The notes under the pieces were generated by a model that saw only the letters and a program-made list of their open reading frames with translations, was not told the DNA's origin and searched no databases. A program made the translations under genes and the position numbers. From contig WQZD01000001.1 of the NCBI GenBank assembly GCA_009780915.1, positions 186,001 through 250,000 of the forward strand: 64,000 bases of DNA. Reading direction: 5' to 3'. Origin of the DNA: Propionibacteriaceae bacterium. Lineage in GTDB: Bacteria; Actinomycetota; Actinomycetes; Propionibacteriales; Propionibacteriaceae. This document shows positions 26,228 through 36,064 of the stretch, piece after piece. Position 1 is the stretch's first letter, and the number at the start of each line of letters is the position of its first letter.

Positions 26228-28351
26228 ATGCCTCAGATCACCCCCGAACGGTTGCGGACCATGTTCCGACCGCGCAACGTCGCCTTCATTGGCGCCTCCA
26301 ACAAGTCACCGTTCTCCGTCAGCGCCTACGGAAACTTGGTGGACTTCGACGCCACGGATCGGGTCTTCCTGGTCAACGGTCGGGGTGTCGAGACCCACGG
26401 CCAGGCCACGTACACATCCATCGCCGAGGTCCCGGAGCAGGTCGATCTGGCGTACATGATGGTTCCGCAGGCCGTCACACTGGACGTCTTGCGTGAGTTG
26501 GGCGCTGCGGGGGTCAAGAACGCCGTCATTCTCTCGTCTGGGTACGCCGAAGCCGGTGCTCAGGGGCAGGCCGCCCAAGCCGAACTGGTCGCCACGGCCG
26601 AGGAACTCGATATGCTCCTGCTCGGACCCAACCACCTCGGGTTCGTCAATTTCGTCGACCGGATCCCGGTCTGCTCGATTCAGGTCAAGCCCAATCAGCA
26701 TCCCCGGGTCGCGTTGCTGTCGCAGAGCGGGGCGTCGTCGGCGGCCATGTACGACTTCGCCACCATGACAGCCATCGATCTGAGCTATATGGTCACTCTC
26801 GGCAACGAGGCCATGATCACGGCCGGACACGTCCTCGACTTCCTGGTCGAGGACGAGGCGACGAAGGCCATCGCCATATTCATGGAGACCATCCGCGATC
26901 CCGTCGAGTTCTCCCATGCCGCCCGCCGGGCGATCGCCGCCGGTAAGCCGGTGGTCGTACTGAAAGCCGGCTCATCCGAACTGTCCGCTCGTACGGCCAT
27001 GGCCCACACCGGCGCCCTCGTCGGGGACGACCATGTCATCGGCGCCGTGTTGCGCGAGTTGGGCGTCATCCGGGTCGACACTATCGAAGATATGTTGTTG
27101 ACGGCCGGCGCCGCCGCCCATCTGGGCGAGGTGCCCCGGCCGGGCATCGCGATCGCCTCGATCTCGGGTGGCGCGTGCGACATCCTGGCCGACCGGGCGG
27201 AGGATATGGGGGCGCAGTTCCCTGAGTTGGCCGATGTCACGGTCACCCGGATCTCGGAGTTCTTCGCCGATTATGGGACAGTCCAAAATCCCCTCGACGT
27301 GACTGGGGCCGCCGTCATCGATCCGACCGTCTTCTCTCGCTCGATCACCGCCTTGGCCGATGATCCGGCCGTCGGGATAGTCGGTGTCCTGACCTCGCTG
27401 CCGTGGGAGGGGAATCCAGAGGTCTACCCGTCGCGGAACATGCTCCAAGCCATCGGTCAGGGCATGAGGGACGCGAGCGTGCCCTCGATCTTCATGAATC
27501 AGATCACGCAACCGACCTCGGCTGTCACCCAGTGGCTGGCCGACGACGCAGGCATCCCCTATGTCTCGCCGGGCATGGTCTCGACCCTCCGTGCCATGCA
27601 CCATGTCGGGGAGTGGTCGCAACGTCGTCGCGAGCTTCTCGAGCCATCCCCTCCTCTGCCCACCTTCCCTCTGCCAGACCCGGAAGCGCGCCACGGGGAG
27701 TGGTCAGAAGCTCAGGCCCGCGACCTGCTGGCTGACTGGCGCATCCCCGTGGTTCCGGCGATCGTCGTGACCACGCCCGGTGAGGCTGTGGCGGCGGCTC
27801 GGGGCTTGGGCGAGGCGGTCGCTGTCAAGGTCATCTCGCCCGACATCATGCACAAGTCCGACATCGGTGGCGTCCGCCTGGGGGTCTTCGGAGACGCCTC
27901 TGTGCGCGAGGCCTTCCAGCAGGTCACGGCAGCCGGTATGGCTGTGCCCGGCGCCCGCGTCGAGGGGGCTCTCGTCTCGCCCATGCGCCAGCAGGCGGCC
28001 GAATTGCTGATTGGCGTGGTACGAGATCCCAGCTTCGGCCTGACCTTGGCCGTGGCGCTCGGTGGGCTGTTGGTCGAGTTGCTCAACGACTCGGTCGTCA
28101 TTCCCTTGCCGGTCACCCCGCAGCGGGCCACCCACCTGTTGGGCAAGATGACGGGCTCCAAGATCTTCGACGGGTACCGCGACACCCCGCCCGCCGACCG
28201 CGCTCAGATCGGGGCGCTGATCTCGCGGGTCGGCGACTTGGCCTTGGCCTTGGGTGACGACTTGGTCAGTCTGGAGATCAACCCCCTGCGGGTCTCCGGT
28301 TCGCAGGTCGAAGCGCTGGACGCCGTGGTCGAATGGAGGCAGAAGAAATGA
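26228..28351 (+). CDS. ADP-forming acyl-CoA synthetase (acetate-CoA ligase family)
   Basis: The 707-residue protein has the full single-chain layout. A CoA-binding Rossmann domain (10-110, PRNVAFIGASN) is followed by two succinyl-CoA-ligase-like domains, with the phospho-acceptor His260 in MAHTGALVGDD. An ATP-grasp domain (about 490-707) contains AVKVISPDIMHKSDIGGVRLGV. Such enzymes interconvert acyl-CoA + ADP + Pi and acid + ATP + CoA, so the cluster could gain ATP from an end-product acyl-CoA or activate its starting acid. The next gene overlaps its stop (ATGA). Confidence 0.85.
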   Translation: MPQITPERLRTMFRPRNVAFIGASNKSPFSVSAYGNLVDFDATDRVFLVNGRGVETHGQATYTSIAEVPEQVDLAYMMVPQAVTLDVLRELGAAGVKNAVILSSGYAEAGAQGQAAQAELVATAEELDMLLLGPNHLGFVNFVDRIPVCSIQVKPNQHPRVALLSQSGASSAAMYDFATMTAIDLSYMVTLGNEAMITAGHVLDFLVEDEATKAIAIFMETIRDPVEFSHAARRAIAAGKPVVVLKAGSSELSARTAMAHTGALVGDDHVIGAVLRELGVIRVDTIEDMLLTAGAAAHLGEVPRPGIAIASISGGACDILADRAEDMGAQFPELADVTVTRISEFFADYGTVQNPLDVTGAAVIDPTVFSRSITALADDPAVGIVGVLTSLPWEGNPEVYPSRNMLQAIGQGMRDASVPSIFMNQITQPTSAVTQWLADDAGIPYVSPGMVSTLRAMHHVGEWSQRRRELLEPSPPLPTFPLPDPEARHGEWSEAQARDLLADWRIPVVPAIVVTTPGEAVAAARGLGEAVAVKVISPDIMHKSDIGGVRLGVFGDASVREAFQQVTAAGMAVPGARVEGALVSPMRQQAAELLIGVVRDPSFGLTLAVALGGLLVELLNDSVVIPLPVTPQRATHLLGKMTGSKIFDGYRDTPPADRAQIGALISRVGDLALALGDDLVSLEINPLRVSGSQVEALDAVVEWRQKK

Positions 28352-30714
28352 GCATCGATCCTCGCACCCCCGTCATCGTCGGCGTCGGCCAGGTCATCGA
28401 CCGGTTGGAAGCCCCTGACTACGCCCGTCTCTCAGCCGTCGGCCTGGCCGCCGAGGCATCCCGCCGGGCGCTCGTCGACACCGCGGCCGAACCGTCGATG
28501 TTGGCTGCGGCCATCGACACGGTGGCCGGAATCCCTCAGTTCGAGATCAGCACGCCTGGGGCGCCTGCCCCTCTCGGGAAGTCGACCAACTATCCCCGCT
28601 CGGTGGCTCGCCGGATCGGCGCGTCCCCGACACGGGCCATCCTGGAGGTGGCCGGCGGACAGGGCCCCCAGCACCTCCTGACCGAGATGGCCGGCGACAT
28701 CGCCGCTGGTCGGACCCGGGTCGCCCTGATCTTCGGTTCCGAGGCCATCTCCACCAGCCGTGCCCTGGCCAAGGCCGAGGATCGCCCTGACTTCACCGAG
28801 AAGGAGGTGGGCGACCTCGAGGAGCGTGGTTACGGCCTGAAGGGGTTGGTCTCGATGGAGGCGTCCTCCTACGGTCTGGTCGACGCCCCCAGCCAGTACG
28901 CCCTCCTGGAGAACGCTCGACGGGCCCGTCTGGGACTGAGCCGTGCCGAGTACGCCGACCAGATCGGACGGCTCTTCTCCCCATTCTCGGCCGTGGCTGC
29001 GGCCAACCCCTTCGCGGCCGCTCCGGTCGAGCGCAGCGTCACCGAGTTGACGACGCCGACGCAGGCCAACCGTCCCATCGCCGATCCGTACCTGCGGTAC
29101 ATGGTCGCCCGTGACCAGGTCAATCAAGGGGCCGCGGTGCTCGTGGCCAGCGTCGAAGCCGCCCGAGAGTTGGGCATTCCGGAGGAGCGGTGGGTCTATC
29201 TGCATGGGCATGCCGATCTCCGTGAACGTGACCTGCTCGACCGTCCCGATCTCTCCGTCAGCCCGGCCGCCCAACTGGCCGCCCGCAAAGCTCTGGACAT
29301 GGCCGGTCTCACCACCGCCGATATCGCCACATGGGACTTCTACAGTTGTTTCCCCGTGCCGGTTTTCAACGCGGCCGTGGACGGTCTCGGCCTCGCCGCC
29401 GACGATCCCCGGGGGCTGACTCTGACGGGTGGCTTGCCCTTCTTCGGCGGCGCCGGAAACAACTACTCGATGCATGCGGTGGCGGAGACGGTGCGCAAGG
29501 CTCGTTCTCAGCCAGGCAGCTTCGGGTTCGTCGGCGCCAACGGCGGCATCATGAGCAAGTACTCCGCCGGAGTCTACTCGACCACGCCGTGCCCCTGGCG
29601 TCCCGACGATTCAGCCGATCTCCAGGCCCTCGTCGACGCTCCTGCCGCGACGCCGCAGGTGACGAGGGCGAATGGCTGGGCCACGATCGAGACGTACACG
29701 GTCACCTACGACCGCGAGGGTCGTCCCACGGGCATCGTCGTGGGACGTTTGGACGCCACAGGTCAGCGATTCCTGGCCACAGGGGTGCCCGGCGACCACA
29801 CCATCATCGAGGTGTTGGAACAGGAACAGCCCATCGGGGCACGGGTGTGGGTCGTCAACACCGGGCCCGGCAACCGGGTCACGACGACGCCGGCGCGAGC
29901 CCGGGAGGTGTGTCCGCCGGTCCCACTGGTCTTGCGTGACCGGTACGAGTACGTCGAGGTCGCTCGGGATGGCCACCTGCTCGTGGTGACGATCAACCGT
30001 CCTGATCAGCGCAACGCCTTGTTCCCACCGGCGCACGAGGAACTCGCTCACGTCTTCGATGTCTTCTTCGCGCAGCGAGACCTGTGGGTGGCCATCATCA
30101 CAGGGGCTGGTGACAAGGCCTTCTGCGCAGGCAATGACCTCGTCTACTCGTCCACGGGGCGCCCCAACTACCTGCCCGAGTCTGGTTTCGCAGGGCTCAC
30201 TCATCGGCGAGGCATGAACAAGCCTGTGATCGCCGCCGTCAATGGATTCGCCATGGGAGGCGGGTGTGAGACGGCCCTGGCGGCCCACCTCGTGGTGGCT
30301 GACGAGTCTGCCCAGTTCGCCCTCAGTGAGGTCAAGGTCGGTCTGGTCGCCGGCGCTGGTGGAGTCGTCCGACTGCCCCGGATGATCCCGCCCAAGGTCG
30401 CCAACGAGTTGATCCTGACGGGTCGCCGCATCGACGCAGTCGAGGCCAAAGCCCTCGGTCTGGTGAATCAGGTGGCTCCGAAGGGCCAGGCGCTTGAGGC
30501 GGCCAAGGCGTTGGCGGCCCAGATCCTCGAGAACTCGCCCACCTCGGTGAGGCTCTCACTGGAGGTCATGGCGGCCGCCGCCCTGGCGGCCGACCCGCTC
30601 GACGCCATCACGGCCCGCTCGGGCGCCTTCGACGAGTTGATGTCCAGTCACGACGCCATCGAGGGCATGACCGCCTTCGCCCAGAAGCGTCCCCCACGCT
30701 GGAAGAACATGTGA
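28348..30714 (+). CDS. Thiolase-like protein fused to an enoyl-CoA hydratase/isomerase (788 aa)
   Basis: Residues 1 to about 400 are a thiolase-fold protein of the TLP/SCP2-like branch (TPVIVGVGQVIDR; then TLTGGLPFFGGAGNNYSMHA). The usual nucleophilic Cys position reads EVAGGQGPQHLL, so it appears to be missing, while YSCFPVPVFNA keeps a Cys. A small beta-rich extra domain lies at about 440-510. Residues 534-788 are a complete crotonase with oxyanion-hole motifs AFCAGNDL and GFAMGGGCE plus Glu in LSEVKVGL. The fusion suggests channelling of an acyl-CoA between hydration and a CoA-thioester reaction. ATG at 28348 overlaps the previous stop and has GGAGG eight bases upstream. Confidence 0.85.
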   Translation: MSIDPRTPVIVGVGQVIDRLEAPDYARLSAVGLAAEASRRALVDTAAEPSMLAAAIDTVAGIPQFEISTPGAPAPLGKSTNYPRSVARRIGASPTRAILEVAGGQGPQHLLTEMAGDIAAGRTRVALIFGSEAISTSRALAKAEDRPDFTEKEVGDLEERGYGLKGLVSMEASSYGLVDAPSQYALLENARRARLGLSRAEYADQIGRLFSPFSAVAAANPFAAAPVERSVTELTTPTQANRPIADPYLRYMVARDQVNQGAAVLVASVEAARELGIPEERWVYLHGHADLRERDLLDRPDLSVSPAAQLAARKALDMAGLTTADIATWDFYSCFPVPVFNAAVDGLGLAADDPRGLTLTGGLPFFGGAGNNYSMHAVAETVRKARSQPGSFGFVGANGGIMSKYSAGVYSTTPCPWRPDDSADLQALVDAPAATPQVTRANGWATIETYTVTYDREGRPTGIVVGRLDATGQRFLATGVPGDHTIIEVLEQEQPIGARVWVVNTGPGNRVTTTPARAREVCPPVPLVLRDRYEYVEVARDGHLLVVTINRPDQRNALFPPAHEELAHVFDVFFAQRDLWVAIITGAGDKAFCAGNDLVYSSTGRPNYLPESGFAGLTHRRGMNKPVIAAVNGFAMGGGCETALAAHLVVADESAQFALSEVKVGLVAGAGGVVRLPRMIPPKVANELILTGRRIDAVEAKALGLVNQVAPKGQALEAAKALAAQILENSPTSVRLSLEVMAAAALAADPLDAITARSGAFDELMSSHDAIEGMTAFAQKRPPRWKNM

Positions 30715-30764
30715 CAGGGGCGTACGCCCTTCCCTATGTGACCCATGATAAGAGAGGTATGACT

Positions 30765-31886
30765 ATGAAAACTGCAATCACGACAATGCTCGGTATCGAG
30801 TTCCCACTGTTGGCTTTCAGCCATTGCAGGGACGTCGTCGTCGAGGTCACCAACGCCGGAGGCTTCGGCGTTCTGGGTGGCTCGTCCTTCACCCCTGAGA
30901 CGCTCGAAGCTGAATTGGCGTGGATCGACGCCCATGTGGACGGTCGCCCGTACGGCGTCGACATCATCGTCGCACAGAAGCTGATCGGCAAGGGCCAGCA
31001 CCTCAGCGTGGAACAGATGCAGTCCATGATCCCGGATCCGACCAGGCGGTTCGTGGCTGATCTGATGAATGCCCACGGCATGCCCACGGAGGTCGGAGAC
31101 GTCGTCAGGAATGAGTTCGTCGCGCCAGACCAGGAGGCGGGCGAGGCGCTGCTCGATGTGGCTTTCCGCCACCCCATCAGGTTCATCGCCAACGCCCTCG
31201 GCGTGCCGCCGCAGTCCATGATCGAGCGGGCCCATGCCGAGGGGGTGCCGGTCGGCGCTCTGGTCGGCGCCAAAGAGCACGCCCTCAAACAGGTCGCCGC
31301 TGGTGTCGACGTCCTGATCGCCCAGGGCACTGAGGCAGGTGGGCACTGCGGCGAGATCTCGACCATGGTCTTGGTGCCTGAGGTCATCGAAGCGACGGGC
31401 GGACAGGTGCCAGTCCTCGCAGCCGGGGGAATCGTGACGGGTCGCCAGATGGCCGCCGCCATCGCCCTCGGCGCCGCGGGCGCCTGGACGGGATCGGTCT
31501 GGTTGACGACGCCGGAAGCGGAGACTGCCGAGTACACGAAGGCCAAGATGCTGGCGGCGAGTTCACGCGACACCCGCCGCTCGGCCGCCCGTACGGGCAA
31601 GCCCTCTCGGCAGTTGAGATCCGCGTGGACCGAGGCGTGGGCCGAACCTGGGGCGCCCGAGCCCCTCGGCATGCCCCTCCAGTCGATGATCTCCGAGCCG
31701 GCCTTGCGCCGGGCGGACGTCTTGGCCGCTCAGGGCAACGAGGGCGCACGAGAGCTCGCCAGCTACTGGGTCGGGCAAGGCGTCGGACTGATGAACAAAC
31801 AGCGCACATGTCGGCAGACGGTCATGGACTTCATGGAGGACTACGTCGTCGCCGTCGAGCGGGTGACCGAATCCATCGACGACTAG
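30765..31886 (+). CDS. Nitronate monooxygenase-family flavin oxidoreductase
   Basis: The 373-residue TIM-barrel flavoprotein belongs to the 2-nitropropane dioxygenase-like family. Motifs include FAFSHCRD-like LLAFSHCRDVVVEVTNAGGF near the N-terminus, AQGTEAGGHCGEI and an FMN-phosphate segment VLAAGGIVTGRQMAAAIALGA. In acyl-CoA and steroid catabolic clusters of Actinobacteria, homologues act as flavin-dependent reductases or oxidases of unsaturated CoA esters, so the nitronate label should not be taken literally. I chose ATG at 30765, seven bases after AGAGAGG; ATG at 30759 is too close to it. Confidence 0.8.
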   Translation: MKTAITTMLGIEFPLLAFSHCRDVVVEVTNAGGFGVLGGSSFTPETLEAELAWIDAHVDGRPYGVDIIVAQKLIGKGQHLSVEQMQSMIPDPTRRFVADLMNAHGMPTEVGDVVRNEFVAPDQEAGEALLDVAFRHPIRFIANALGVPPQSMIERAHAEGVPVGALVGAKEHALKQVAAGVDVLIAQGTEAGGHCGEISTMVLVPEVIEATGGQVPVLAAGGIVTGRQMAAAIALGAAGAWTGSVWLTTPEAETAEYTKAKMLAASSRDTRRSAARTGKPSRQLRSAWTEAWAEPGAPEPLGMPLQSMISEPALRRADVLAAQGNEGARELASYWVGQGVGLMNKQRTCRQTVMDFMEDYVVAVERVTESIDD

Positions 31887-31948
31887 CGTGAGGCCGGCGA
31901 GGCCGGGGGAGACCCAAGGCCAGCCAGGTCCACAGGAAGGACGCCAGT

Positions 31949-32725
31949 ATGCGCATCATCGTACTGATCAAGGAAGTGCCGGACACCTATGGTGAACGTC
32001 ACCTCAACCTGCACACCGGTCTGGTCGAGCGGGCTGGGGCTGAACGGGTCCTGGACGAGATCTGCGAACGGGCTGTGGAAGCGGCCCTGACGATCGCGGA
32101 GGCCAATCCGAGCTCGCATGTCACCGTGGTGTCGATGGGTCCGGCGAGCGCGACTGAGTCGATCCGCAAGGCGTTGGCCATGGGGGCCGATGAGGCCGTC
32201 CATGTCGTCGACGATGCCTTGGAGGGGGCCGACCTCATGCTCACGGCACAGGTCTTGGCCAGCGTCATCCGTCGACGCGAGGTCGATCTCGTGCTCACGG
32301 GCAATGCCTCCACGGATGGCGGTGGCGGGGTCATGGGCGCCCTGGTGGCGGAGGTGTTGGGCCTGCCGCAAGCCACGCATCTGTCGAGCATCAGGTGTGA
32401 TGGCGTGACGGTGCGGGGGACCCGGAACAGCGATGCTGGCCAAGCCATCATCGAGGCCAGCCTGCCAGCTGTGGCCTCGATCACCGAAGCCTTGCCGGAC
32501 CCGCGCTTCCCGGGTCTCAAAGGCATCATGGCGGCCAAGAAGAAGCCCGTCGAGACGTGTTCCGCGACCGATCTCGGCGTCGACACGAGCGGCCAAGAGG
32601 CCGGCCACGCCATCAACATCGCGGTCTCTGCCCGACCGCCTCGGTCGGTCGGTGTCACCATCACCGACGAGGGGGACGGCGGCGTCCGTCTGGCCCATTT
32701 CCTGATCGAACACAGCCTAGCGTGA
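31949..32725 (+). CDS. etfB: Electron transfer flavoprotein, beta subunit
   Basis: The 258-residue protein opens with [13 protein letters not shown] and contains [27 protein letters not shown] and [12 protein letters not shown], the AMP/FAD-side signature of EtfB/FixA. With EtfA it forms the soluble carrier that takes electrons from acyl-CoA dehydrogenases. It sits in the acyl-CoA cluster, 10 bases before etfA, so it probably serves the tandem dehydrogenase encoded at 36065-38158. Its separation from a typical etf-quinone oxidoreductase gene is notable. Confidence 0.92.
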   Translation: MRIIVLIKEVPDTYGERHLNLHTGLVERAGAERVLDEICERAVEAALTIAEANPSSHVTVVSMGPASATESIRKALAMGADEAVHVVDDALEGADLMLTAQVLASVIRRREVDLVLTGNASTDGGGGVMGALVAEVLGLPQATHLSSIRCDGVTVRGTRNSDAGQAIIEASLPAVASITEALPDPRFPGLKGIMAAKKKPVETCSATDLGVDTSGQEAGHAINIAVSARPPRSVGVTITDEGDGGVRLAHFLIEHSLA

Positions 32726-32735
32726 GGGGTACGAC

Positions 32736-33710
32736 ATGAGCAGCGAACCGATCCTGACCCTTGTGGAGACCGTGTCCTCCGGATGCCTCACATCCTCCGC
32801 CGCCGAGTTGCTGGGCGCAGCCGGGCGCATCGGCGTCCCGATCGCGGTCATCCCCGTGCCCGACGGCTTCGACGCGACCGACGCCGTCATCACGCAGGCC
32901 GGAGCGGCTGGTGCGGTCGAGGTCGTCCTGGTCCCTGTCGAGGCCGATCTGGTCGTGGTCGGATTGGTCGAGGCCCTCCAACGAGCCGCAGAACAGATCC
33001 CACCCGGCGCCGTCGTGGCGGCCCACTCGACTGACGCCCGGGAAGCGGCCGCCCGGTTCGCGATCCGGACCAAGCGTCCCCTCCTGGTCGACGCGGTCGG
33101 GGTCGGACGTGACGGCGAAGGCGTCATCGTCCACCACTCCGTCTTCGGTGGAGGCTACGTGGCCGAGTCGGCCGCCACCATCGGGGCGCCGGTGATCACC
33201 GTGCGGGCGGGGTCGATCGAGGATCGCGCGCCAGCCGTCGACCCCCTCGTCATCCGCCTCGACGCGCAGCCGGTCAGCACACCCGCCGCGCGAGTGACAG
33301 CATTCGAGCCTGCCGCGGCGGATGGACTGCGTCCGGACATACGTCGGGCGGCCAAGGTCGTCTCCGGCGGGCGGGGTCTGGGCTCCAAAGAGAACTTCGC
33401 CCTCATCGAGCAGTTGGCCGATTGTCTCGGCGGCGCCGTCGGGGCGTCCCGCGCCGCCGTCGACGCTGGCTACATCCCGTACGCCCACCAGGTCGGGCAG
33501 ACCGGGGTGACGGTCTCGCCCGACCTGTACATCGCGGTCGGCATCTCCGGCGCCATCCAGCACCGTGCGGGCATGCAGACCGCCAAGACGATCGTGGCGG
33601 TCAACAAGGACCCCGACGCGCCCATCTTCGACATCGCCGACTTCGGCGTCGTCGGAGATCTCTTCCAGGTCGTTCCCCAACTGATCGAGACGCTGAAGGC
33701 ACGAGGGTGA
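32736..33710 (+). CDS. etfA: Electron transfer flavoprotein, alpha subunit
   Basis: The 324-residue protein has the C-terminal FAD-binding domain with [41 protein letters not shown] and [15 protein letters not shown]...NKDPDAPIF, diagnostic of EtfA/FixB. It pairs with EtfB just upstream. The stop codon nearly abuts the next gene, a b-type cytochrome, which suggests that reduced ETF could be re-oxidised at the membrane. Confidence 0.94.
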   Translation: MSSEPILTLVETVSSGCLTSSAAELLGAAGRIGVPIAVIPVPDGFDATDAVITQAGAAGAVEVVLVPVEADLVVVGLVEALQRAAEQIPPGAVVAAHSTDAREAAARFAIRTKRPLLVDAVGVGRDGEGVIVHHSVFGGGYVAESAATIGAPVITVRAGSIEDRAPAVDPLVIRLDAQPVSTPAARVTAFEPAAADGLRPDIRRAAKVVSGGRGLGSKENFALIEQLADCLGGAVGASRAAVDAGYIPYAHQVGQTGVTVSPDLYIAVGISGAIQHRAGMQTAKTIVAVNKDPDAPIFDIADFGVVGDLFQVVPQLIETLKARG

Positions 33711-33715
33711 CACTG

Positions 33716-34972
33716 ATGAACGAACCCAGACTGCGTCGCGGATTGCCCCGCCGCCCCGGAGGTGAGGCATGGCCCGAGGCTGAGGCGGTGGCGCGGTTCA
33801 CCGTGGTGGTCCCGCGCGTACGCCCCGCTGTGGGGCCGACCTGGCCCGAGCCTGGCGCCCACCACGCGCCACTGCGTCGCGGATTGCCCCGTCGCCCCGA
33901 TGGGCAGGGCTGGCCCCCCGAAGGATCGCTGGCCCTGTTCTCCGTGGCCGAACCAGCCATCCGGGAGGATGGGGGCATCGTCGATCCAGGACAGGGGGGG
34001 CCGGTGGGGCCGAACCAGGTCGAGGTCGGGGAGCCATCGACGGTGGCCCAGCCCACCAGCCCATCAGCGGTGTCCGAGAGAGTGTCTCGTCGGCGGCGCT
34101 GGCCCTGGGTGCTGATCGGATGTGGGCTGGGCGCCCTAGCCGTGGCCATGCTCGTCGCGCACTGGTTCGTCTCGACGGATGTCGGCCAGCGGTTCCTGGC
34201 GGCGTACCCGGGGACGACGCCTCTTCCCGCGTGGGTGCCGCAGGGGGTGCCGGGGTGGCTGGGATGGCAACACTTCCTCAACGCCTTCTTCATGGTCATG
34301 CTCATCCGGGCGGCCCTGATCGTTCGTTCGGGTCGCCGCCCGGCGGCCATGTGGGTACGACGTCGGCCTCGGCCTGACAGTCAAAAGATACAGATCGAAC
34401 TGTGGACCCACCTGTCCCTCGACCTGCTGTGGATCCTCAATGGCGTCGTCTTCGTCGTGCTTCTGGTCGTCACCGGCCAGTGGGCGCGTATCGTCCCACT
34501 GTCGTGGGACATCGTTCCCGACGCCGCCTCCGCTGTGCTGCGCTACCTCTCCTGGCAGTTGCCATCTGAGGATGGATGGGTGGCGTACAACGCCGTCCAG
34601 GTGCTCGGCTACGGCTTCACCACGTTTATCGCCGCACCTCTGGCGGCCCTCACTGGCTGGCGGCTCTCACCCCTGTGGCCGAAGCGCTGGGCACGCCTGT
34701 CGCGAGTCTATTCACAAGAGGTGGCCAAGTTGGTGCACTTCCCCGTGATGATCTACTTCGTGGCCTTCTGTGTCGTCCACGTCAGCCTCGTGCTGGTGAC
34801 TGGGGCGGTACGCAACCTTAATTACATGTACGCCAGTCGCGACGACTCGACATGGTGGGGCGTTGCCATCGCCACCGTCAGCGTGGCGGCGATGGTGGCC
34901 GGCTGGTTCGCCATCCGGCCCGGGCTGATGACACGCGTCGGCTCCAGCTTCGGGAAGATCGGACGCTCATGA
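33716..34972 (+). CDS. Cytochrome b561-like membrane protein with duplicated N-terminal motif
   Basis: The 418-residue protein has about 120 cytoplasmic residues and then six hydrophobic segments. His residues in or beside them ([36 protein letters not shown]) fit haem ligands of the cytochrome b561/Ni-hydrogenase-b fold. The N-terminus contains one motif twice: [20 protein letters not shown] and, about 40 residues later, [20 protein letters not shown]. It follows etfA by six bases and its end overlaps the next start (ATGA). It is inferred to pass electrons from ETF or a flavoprotein to menaquinone. ATG at 33716 is used; GTG at 33707 would overlap etfA. Confidence 0.75.
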   Translation: MNEPRLRRGLPRRPGGEAWPEAEAVARFTVVVPRVRPAVGPTWPEPGAHHAPLRRGLPRRPDGQGWPPEGSLALFSVAEPAIREDGGIVDPGQGGPVGPNQVEVGEPSTVAQPTSPSAVSERVSRRRRWPWVLIGCGLGALAVAMLVAHWFVSTDVGQRFLAAYPGTTPLPAWVPQGVPGWLGWQHFLNAFFMVMLIRAALIVRSGRRPAAMWVRRRPRPDSQKIQIELWTHLSLDLLWILNGVVFVVLLVVTGQWARIVPLSWDIVPDAASAVLRYLSWQLPSEDGWVAYNAVQVLGYGFTTFIAAPLAALTGWRLSPLWPKRWARLSRVYSQEVAKLVHFPVMIYFVAFCVVHVSLVLVTGAVRNLNYMYASRDDSTWWGVAIATVSVAAMVAGWFAIRPGLMTRVGSSFGKIGRS

Positions 34973-36051
34973 CCATGACTCACAAACCAGTGCCGGGCGC
35001 CGACCTGGGTCCCCTCAGCCCTGCCGGCTTCGCCGCGTACGCCGCGGGGGTCGATCCGCCAGCCGAGATGATCGCCCCGGGGACGTACGTCGTCCCCATA
35101 CCGATGCCTGGGGGCGGCATCGTCACCAGCACCCTGTGTTATGTCCTGAGCGACGGGCAAGGGAGGGCGCACCTGATCGATCCGGGTCTGAACTCCGAGG
35201 TTGGTTGGCAACGTCTGACTCACGCCTTGGCGGACTGGGGCATGGGATCGGTCGCCAGTGTCGTGGTCACCCATATGCACCTCGATCACCTGGGTATGGC
35301 CGAGCGCGTGCGTCAAGAGTGGGGCGCGCGCCTGATCATGGGTCGCACCGAGTGGCGCACCTACCGGGCGACGCCCAGCGACGCCGATCGAGTGGCCCGC
35401 TACGACGCTTGGGGGGTGCCGGTCGACCGCAGGCCGGTGATGCCGCCAGAGCTGACCGTCGGGTACGCGTCCGAAGCGATGGGGCCCCAACACATGGACT
35501 CCCCGCCGGACCGGCTGGTGGACGACGGCGACCAACTCGACATGGGCCGACCGATCCAGGTCATGGTGACGCCCGGTCACACGGATGGCGGCCTGTCCCT
35601 GCGCGACGACCAACAGCACTGGATCTGCACGGGCGACCAGGTGCTGCCGCACATGCACCCGGCGCTCGGGCTCGACTACGCCCCTGACGGCGACCCGGTG
35701 GGCGACTTCCTCGACGCCGCCGAGCGGTTGGCCCGCTTCGATGGGTACGCGGTCTTGCCGGGCCACGGTTTCCAATTCCAGCGCCTGGCCCACCGCCTCG
35801 ATCAAATCTCGGCGCACCACTTGCGCCGTTCGCGGCAGGTGCGCGATGTTGTGGCCGACATGCCTGACGCCACGGTGTGGGAACTGGCCAGCCGTCTGCA
35901 CTGGACTCGCGGATTCGAGAACCTGGAGGGGTACCTCCTCAACTCGGCCTTGCAGCAGACCGAGATGCACCGGACCTTCGTCCGCAGCGCCCGCTCGGCC
36001 CCGTACTTGTCACACGACACCTCAACCACCAACGCCCCGTCGGGCACCTGA
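34969..36051 (+). CDS. Metallo-beta-lactamase-fold hydrolase
   Basis: The 360-residue protein has the metal-binding motif THMHLDHLG (His102-X-His104-X-Asp106-His107), a later PGHTDGG and TGDQVLPHMHP, and PGHGF near the C-terminus, so both metal sites look intact. A C-terminal helical region (about 270-360) matches the extra domain of thioesterase-like family members. Within the acyl-CoA cluster it may hydrolyse a CoA thioester or lactone. It starts on the stop of the cytochrome gene (ATGA). Confidence 0.8.
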   Translation: MTMTHKPVPGADLGPLSPAGFAAYAAGVDPPAEMIAPGTYVVPIPMPGGGIVTSTLCYVLSDGQGRAHLIDPGLNSEVGWQRLTHALADWGMGSVASVVVTHMHLDHLGMAERVRQEWGARLIMGRTEWRTYRATPSDADRVARYDAWGVPVDRRPVMPPELTVGYASEAMGPQHMDSPPDRLVDDGDQLDMGRPIQVMVTPGHTDGGLSLRDDQQHWICTGDQVLPHMHPALGLDYAPDGDPVGDFLDAAERLARFDGYAVLPGHGFQFQRLAHRLDQISAHHLRRSRQVRDVVADMPDATVWELASRLHWTRGFENLEGYLLNSALQQTEMHRTFVRSARSAPYLSHDTSTTNAPSGT

Positions 36052-36064
36052 TAGGAGAACAGCA

